The translations under genes and the position numbers were made by a program. This document shows positions 57,766-64,000 of a stretch of 64,000 nt of DNA, one piece after another (within the stretch, counting starts at the first letter, position 1; every line of letters begins with the position of its first letter). Under the pieces are notes generated by a model. The model made no database searches, was not told where the DNA came from, and saw nothing but the letters and a program-made list of their open reading frames with translations. Source of the DNA: Ampelocalamus luodianensis (lineage: Eukaryota > Streptophyta > Magnoliopsida > Poales > Poaceae); the NCBI GenBank assembly GCA_036346255.1, contig CM070628.1:4665840-4729839 (forward strand). The letters run 5' to 3'.

Positions 57766-60700
57766 AGAGAGTAACAGTTAGATCTGTGCCAATGTGCAAA
57801 ACAAACGAGCCAAAAGAATGAAAGTGAGTATTCAGTACTAAAGTCAATCAAATTCTGTTGATAGGAAAAGAAAAGAAGTCTATTCCAACCTAGATACACC
57901 TACGCAGCAAAAATTATTGGACGCGCTCAAACTCGTAGGAAGGAGATCAAATCATGGTACTGATATGGTGTTCCCGGTTCCTGGCACGTTGACGACTGTG
58001 GCAGGCAGGCAGCGCCCACCCAGACCCGGGGGTTGGGTGGGCCGCCTCGTGTCGTGTCGTCCATCAAGCGCGACCGAATCCAGCACCCATCCACCCATCC
58101 ATCCGCCTGTTGGTTTGCGGCCTTTGCTTTCCTCCCCTTCGCACTACAAAAGACGCCTTTTTCGCCTAGTCGCGCTGCCCCTGCCGCGCGCGCGCCACGG
58201 AAAGCGAGGGGCGCAGCGCGCATCGGCGGGTTGGGGGTGAGGCAAGCGTGACGCGCGGCTGCCGCGGTGGGCAGGAGGCGACGTGCTGGCATGGTTTTTC
58301 TTGCCAAGTCGCCTCGTCAAGCAAGCAGCGAGCGAACGGGGAGTTTTTTTTTTTTTTTTTTAAATTAAAAAAAAAAACGGTTCATGCCACTGCATCAATT
58401 GTGCTTTCGATCTACGTCACTATTTTTTTTTTGCTAATTTGCTTCATGCCACCGAAAAGTAAAATTTGTTTGGAATTGACCGGGCAGTGGCAATTTCGTG
58501 GCAAAAATGACATGGTGGATCAGACAGTATGTGTTGTTTGCAGTGCTCGGGGAGCACTTGAGATGATCTGTACAACATCGATGAATATCACATTTATACA
58601 TTCACGAACCGATTCCAGTTCGCAACAGATCTTCTGCCGCGGTCCTAATTCACGGTAAGTTATCTGTCACAGTACTTTCGCGTGATAGAAGCGATGTTTT
58701 TGTAACTTCTTTCGTACCGGGCTGGTTTTGCTATTTGTTAAAAAAAGATGCTAAATGGTGGTGGTGGGGTGGGCGGGGGTTGTCTCGCGAACGGGCCATT
58801 AATGGCTCGCTAGTGACTATCCTGGTTAACGAGCGGAGTAGGAGTTGAGGAGTAACTGGCCAAGGACAGGCAATAATTCGAGGTTTTGTTCGGAGTGGGT
58901 TGGCCGCTTGTAAGTACAGTCAGAGGAAAGTCTATTGTGCTGACAAGATTGGTAATGTACTCCATAATTTTGGAGGAGAGGGTACGGTGCCTTAGTGTGA
59001 ATGATGAATAGTTACTAGTGAGTTACTAATCTTCAAAGTTATGCTAAAGATCTGACGGACGGCTTTAGACGCTGGATGCTTATTATAGATGAACAATTTA
59101 GATGTTGTAGCTGGTTCAACCGACATGCTGCCGGCGCTATTTGAGAATTTCTCTATTGCGGTAAGGACGTCGGATGCCTAGCCGCTCCCATTTGAGAATG
59201 CTCCCCGTTTCTTCTTTTCTTTGTTGGGGTTTTGCCGGGTAGCGTGTGCGGCTTCCTAGTTGCGTCTTGGGGGTGGATTCTCGTGTTTCAGGCATCTCGC
59301 GCGTTTTGTTATTATTGGGGTTGTTGGTCTCTGGAAGCACAGGAACATAAAGATTAAAGAGGGCCCTGTGCATTTCGTGTTACGTCCGAGCCAATTTCGC
59401 AAAGTATACAATTATATGCCTAGAACAATCTTTACCACTTAAAAAGAATGCAATAGTGGTGGTTGATACGTTTTTCATTTACTCTCTCGTCCTCTCGATC
59501 GTTGCACTACTCGCTCCAATCGTCAACACGTGGGCATCCGCTACTCGATCGATTCCGTCTCCTTTCACCCGACCCCTCTTGGCTTTCAGTTACAAAAACG
59601 CTTTCGTATCAATAAGCCACACGGCACCCGTCTCCGCATAAATCGCTCCGATCTCAACAAATAAATCTAACAAAACTTGGAAGAGGCACGCCAAGTGCAG
59701 TAGTGACTAGGCTAAGATCAAGAAGGTATGAGCATTGTGTAACCACGCTGCATGGCTACGACCTTGGCAGCTCGACACTTAAGGTTGGGCTGCCGAAGAT
59801 GAAACAAAGAAGCACAAGGAAAGAGAAGATCGCCTCAACACCTCGGCGCTAGGCGTGCGCTTCACGTCGGCGTCGGCCAACTGACATTACCTGACCATGG
59901 TCCCTTGGAGCAGCACAACACGCATCTCCACCTCGGCCTGCATGCTCTGCGCGCTTCAAAGGGCACCCATGCTATCAGGCTATCCATGGTGGCGCTCGCT
60001 GGTGCGTATGTGCACACGCATGCACGTGTCCTTTCGCCTGCTTGTTGTGCTCTAACGGGCTGCCACTCGGTGGTGGAGTGCTTTGGAAGTGTTATTTGTA
60101 TGTTGATTGCAGATGCTACTTTTTTATTGTGTGTAAATGTTTCATTCACATATACATTTGATTGCATCGTGACAACATGCGGTTATGTGACTAGACTATC
60201 ATCATCATGTTTTCATTGTCCGTTGAAAGGGCGAACACCAGCTCAATATAATATGATGGTGCAATATGTTTTCTCGGTAGCAACGCACGCCACATATGTA
60301 GCTACTAGCTAGTAGTAGTAAAAGCATTCAGCGCGTGTGACCTCGTGTTGTTAAGCTGATCCTTGCTGGATGTGGCCTTCGCGTCGCGCTCCTCCGGCAC
60401 GCGACGGGCCATGGGCCTATGCGATGACTCTGTGCGCGCGCTTGGGCAAAGGGAAATTGGCGTGCCGCGCGCGCCCCTGCCAGGCGGCAGGTGAATTGGG
60501 CTGACTCTCGAAGTTGCCGTGCGCGCTCGCTCGCCCACGGTGCCCTGACGGCTGCGGTTGGCCTGGGCTCATCCCGGCGGCGGGGTCACGGGCCACGCGT
60601 GTGGAGGGCGCGTTGTGTGCTAATCGGCCGCGGCCTGTGTCCTCAATGACTCCGTGGGTCTGTGTATGAACCGATAACCCTTGCTTTCGTGTTTTTTACG

Positions 60701-60870
60701 TGATACGGCTCTTTTACCCCAGTTCTTTTTCATAACAAGCTTTCGCGGTTTTACGCCGGTGTCACCATTACCTTGTTGCAGTTCTCAACAAGAAACATTA
60801 CCCAATCCTACAAGAAAAGTCACCAAATTACTTTCACTAGCTTCGTGGTGCTCGTCTGCTGCTAGGGTCG
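57766..60870. other. unassigned intergenic DNA with a T18/A11 homopolymer pair
   Basis: A GC-rich island lies at about 58000-58330, followed by T18 (58344-58361) and A11 (58367-58377), which could fold together. A second GC-rich island is at 60350-60640. Open frames in both islands have no recognisable domain and overlap on both strands. No tRNA was seen. Confidence 0.4.
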
Positions 60871-60873
60871 GGG

Positions 60874-61254
60874 CATGTTTGGTTCACTGTTAAACTTTGC
60901 CACACTAAATTTTCGTAACAATCGTTTGGTTTGGTTCATAGTGTGCCACACTTTCTTAGCTCTTTTGCCTCACCTGTGGTAGAGGGGATGTTTGGTTCGT
61001 GATAAGGCATGTTTGGTTGATGTATAACTGTGCCACAACTAACATTAGACAGATGTGCCACACTTTTTGTGCCAACCAAAATAGGTACCACACGTGTGAC
61101 AAAGTTAGCCAAAAATCCAAGCCTATAACGTTTGGCCCGTAGGGCTAAGAAAGTGTGGCAAGATGCAACTGTAGTAAGCAACCAAACATTTGGCTAAAAA
61201 TGTGTGGCACGTCTAAGGTTAGCTGTGGCAATGTTAAGCAATAAACCAAACATG
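60874..61254. mobile_element. Tourist-like MITE cluster, nested copies
   Basis: GCATGTTTGGTTCACTG at the left and AAACCAAACATGTC at the right form an inverted terminal repeat. Inside, GCATGTTTGGTTGATG (about 61007) and GCAACCAAACATTTG (about 61179) form a second pair, suggesting one element inside another. Internal GTGTGGCA/TGCCACAC motifs repeat on both strands. Another partial copy (GTTTGGTTCGTAGCCACAAC) follows at about 61303. Confidence 0.6.
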
Positions 61255-61392
61255 TCATAAGGTTGCCACACTTGTCTTAGACAAGTTTGATTAAAGAGAC
61301 TAGTGTTTGGTTCGTAGCCACAACCGTGGCGTGCCACATTTTCTTAGCCACCTAGCCCACTCATCATAGACTCATCTATGTGCCAATGTTTA

Positions 61393-61668
61393 AGGGTCTA
61401 TTTGGTTGATGTCTAACTCTGCCACAACTAACAATTGGCAAGCGTGGCAACCAAAATGGACGCCACAAGTGTAGCAAAGTTAGAAAAAAAATCTAAGCCT
61501 ATGACGTGTGGGCGAAACAAAATGTGTGGCATACCATACTTTGCCATAGGTTTTTTTTTTGGTACAGTTTAGATAGAAACCATAAGAAGTTAAGAACCGT
61601 GGCTTGCCAAACTTGGAGCACAAATTTACAAAAGTGTGGCAAAGTATGGAAACAACCAAACGGGCCCT
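61393..61668. mobile_element. Tourist-like MITE, 276 bp
   Basis: Terminal inverted repeats AGGGTCTATTTGGTTG and CAACCAAACGGGCCCT pair at most positions. The interior (GCCACAACTAACA, GTGTGGCA) is the same family as 60874-61254. No clean target duplication was found. Confidence 0.65.
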
Positions 61669-62312
61669 CACAGTTCTTCAGCCTACGTTTTGTCCGTGTT
61701 TTCTTTTCTGTAACTTATAGTTCTCACTAGTAAGGTGCTCATACGTTGCAACGGAGTCTAAAAAGAGGGTGATTCATATAATCAAACGTGATCCCAAACC
61801 GTGCAATGAACATCATTTTTATCTAACACACATATCAAGCTAAACGTATATGTACAAGCTCGTAAAGAGATCAAATTGGACATATATGTCCACATTTAGT
61901 AGTGTGGTTTCTTGTCCAACATGGGTACAAATAAAATATATAAGACATCTAGGACGTAAGAACATATTTGGGGATGATATTATTGGTAAATGTGTCAACA
62001 AAATTTCTTAGGAAGACATTTTTTTACTACTCATTTCAAATGTGCCCGTGCATTGCAAGTTGCGATGGATCTCAAAGAAATGATGCCAATCTAATGTTTC
62101 AACTTTGAAGCACACCTCATGCAAAGCGACCAAACTAGACCAAAATCACAAAAAAGAATATCTAGCTAGTTATGATCCACACACTGAGCTGTTCTTCTAT
62201 TATTCTTCTATTCAACTTGATGTTCACTTGTATTAACACAAAAATCTAAAAGCAGGTCAAGAGCACTTCTATGTACTGACTTGACGAAGACTACAATCAT
62301 ACTCATAATTTT
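61669..62312. other. unassigned stretch with GCGTTGCAACGG-like motifs
   Basis: GGTGCTCATACGTTGCAACGG at about 61735 and GTGCCCGTGCATTGCAAG at about 62043 resemble a terminal motif that is frequent in grass non-coding repeats. It may be a degraded mobile element; class not determined. Confidence 0.3.
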
Positions 62313-62544
62313 TTTTTCTAGTTTTTGCTAACCAAAAAATTGATATCCTTCTATAGAAAGTCCAATTTATGGTGGACAATGTGATCATCACACTCAGGGT
62401 TCAAGAGATAGTTCTAGGAAGAAAACAATTTTTCTAGTTTTTGCTAACCAAAAAATTGATATCCTTCTATAGGAAGTCCAATTTATGGTGGACAATGTGA
62501 TCATCACACTCAGGGTTCAAGAGATAGTTCTAGGAAGAAAACAA
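62313..62544. repeat. 116-bp tandem duplication, near perfect
   Basis: Units 62313-62428 and 62429-62544 are identical except for one base (TATAGAAAGTCC versus TATAGGAAGTCC). No coding content. Confidence 0.95.
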
Positions 62545-63457
62545 ACTGCTCCATGGCCTGTTCCCACTTTTTCGCTAGTTACTAGCAATAATCGCTAAAA
62601 AAACAGTCGAAAAAACTAGATTCTAAATTTGATTTTGATTTTTAAAACAAGTCAAAACCGGTCGAAAGTCCAAAAATTAAATCTAAAGTTTTCAAATTTG
62701 AGCAGGTTTGGAAAATCTTAGGGTGCACCGAGATTTCCAAAGCCCGATTTTGATCATACTGATACCAAGCACAATGGTAACACATATAATTGAGAATGGA
62801 TTAGTCATTGCAAGTCAACAACAGAACAAAAGGCATGGTACTGCCCTCAACTTAATATTGTTCAAAGAGTCCACGATGATTATGGCATCTCGGGACACAT
62901 ACCTATCAACTTCTAATCTAATTACTCCTCGTAAGTTTTTCTCTGCAACCATATCTAAGAAGGACATAACACAGAAAATTAGCTCATGATAGGAGCAAAA
63001 TAAAAATGAGTAGTAGCATAGAGAAAACATGGAGAATAAAGACAAGTAATCTGATACGGGTCGCTCGATCTTCTCGACGTAGAATCAAGATACTCACGTG
63101 AAGCCTCTCGAATCGTAGTGATCCTCCGTTGCCAATGCAAGAACGAACACTCTTTAATTCACGAGAACACACGCGCCGGACTTCACGACCACCCAGCGAA
63201 GCTCTATCGCGCTCCCAATTCCCAGCGGAAAGGTTGAACGATCTTGATTAGCAAGAACTCTCAATTTTCCCCACTAATGCCATCGGCCATCAAGAAGAAA
63301 GCAATCTGTTTTTATTTAATCTCAAAATCCGGTCTCCCCTAAAAAATACATTTTGCTAGCTACTTAAGGGATCACGGTCTTGTGCTAGGAGCTGCTTGGC
63401 AGCCCCCCATATGGTTTCCAAAACCTTGGCTAATTAATACCAAAATAAAATTCCTGC
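62545..63457. other. unassigned; may include the 3' LTR of the gypsy fragment at the window edge
   Basis: 63052-63440 (TGATACGGGTCGCTCG...) follows the C-terminal tail of the minus-strand gypsy polyprotein and is where its 3' LTR would be expected. No second copy is in the window, so this cannot be confirmed. Confidence 0.35.
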
Positions 63458-64000
63458 CTAACTTGACAACCGACCATGCATGGTGCGGCTAATAAGGCAC
63501 GCAGACCCCTTTCCTATTTTTGGTTCCTCTCGGATGGCATGTATCTCCACATGATTGTCTTTGTGTTTTACTAAAACCGAATCCTCATTGATTGCATTTC
63601 TTTCACATGCAAGAAGCAGCTTATCTTTGTGCATGCAAACTTCTCCATCTATCATTGAATCTTCAAACCTGAGCACAATCAAAACACTATTTTAGGTAGT
63701 ATAAAATTCTCGTTAAAATTAATGTCAGGTTCATTAAGGAGTAAGTTCACCTGATCTTGTAGTTTCTTAGCACGTGCTCTTGTAATTGGACCTGTTGGTG
63801 TTTTATGAACACTTGGACCACATTCTCTCTGCCTTTCTTGTATTTAACAATGTATGGAAAAGTCTCAATGAATTCAACCCACTTAGCATGTCGACGATTC
63901 AGTTTAGCTTGACCTTTCAAGTATTTCAAAGCTTCGTGATCAGAATGAATAATGAATTCCTTAGGCCAAAGATAATGTTACCAAGTCTCTAAAGCACGCA
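63458..64000 (-). pseudogene. gypsy polyprotein fragment, RNase H joined to C-terminal tail
   Basis: Reading leftward from the window edge: FIIHSDHEALKYLKGQ and AKWVEFIETFPYIVKYKKG are the RT/RNase H region of a Ty3/gypsy element. Directly after GRENVV the frame changes to KTPTGPITRARAKKLQDQVN, which belongs to the far C-terminus of such polyproteins. The DALSRR tail, integrase and chromodomain-side sequence expected between them are missing. The element continues beyond 64000. Confidence 0.75.

Noticed and set aside
57917..58307. 107- and 126-codon frames in the GC-rich island
   Set aside because: Opposing overlapping frames, low-complexity Ala/Arg/Pro content, no domain, no splice or promoter context.

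Overview
The window is nuclear DNA from a flowering plant, almost certainly a grass (Poaceae). The support is spliceosomal introns with GT..AG borders, very GC-rich first exons falling to AT-rich introns, Ty1/copia and Ty3/gypsy LTR retrotransposons nested in each other, dispersed MITEs, and proteins that read as plant AP-1 gamma-adaptin, PRP8, a PTI1-like kinase and an ATL RING-H2 protein. The species cannot be told from sequence alone.

Layout. 1-4980: repeats, MITE copies, a GC-rich tandem duplication and a tRNA-Ala(AGC) gene on the minus strand. 4981-12495: an old, decayed copia element with LTRs of about 1.57 kb. 12762-21560: a PTI1-like cytoplasmic kinase gene (four exons, 367 codons if rejoined) whose third exon is split by a 6.36 kb copia element with a perfect 5-bp target duplication. 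22979-26180 (minus): a PRP8-related locus keeping the first exon and the last ~606 codons (RNase H-like and Jab1/MPN domains) but lacking roughly 1,650 central codons. 27493-36170 and slightly beyond (minus): a degenerate gypsy element without integrase, itself interrupted by a 2.7 kb repeat-rich insertion. 36746-53128: a complete AP-1 gamma-adaptin gene (19 exons, 872 aa); its intron 14 holds a short non-autonomous LTR element which in turn holds an antisense copia element. 55419-56579 (minus): an intact single-exon ATL-type RING-H2 ubiquitin ligase. 56600-64000: mostly intergenic, with MITEs, a near-perfect 116-bp tandem duplication and the edge of another gypsy element on the minus strand.

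The genes are not an operon or a pathway cluster. AP-1 gamma (vesicle traffic), PRP8 (spliceosome), the kinase (signalling) and ATL (ubiquitination) are independent plant genes. What links the region is how transposons have reshaped it. One gene is broken by an exon insertion, one is cut down to two separate terminal parts, and one carries 6.5 kb of nested elements in an intron while its reading frame stays perfect.

The best candidate for something undescribed is the shortened PRP8 locus, whose surviving 3' half is fully in frame with clean splice sites and covers just the two C-terminal regulatory domains.
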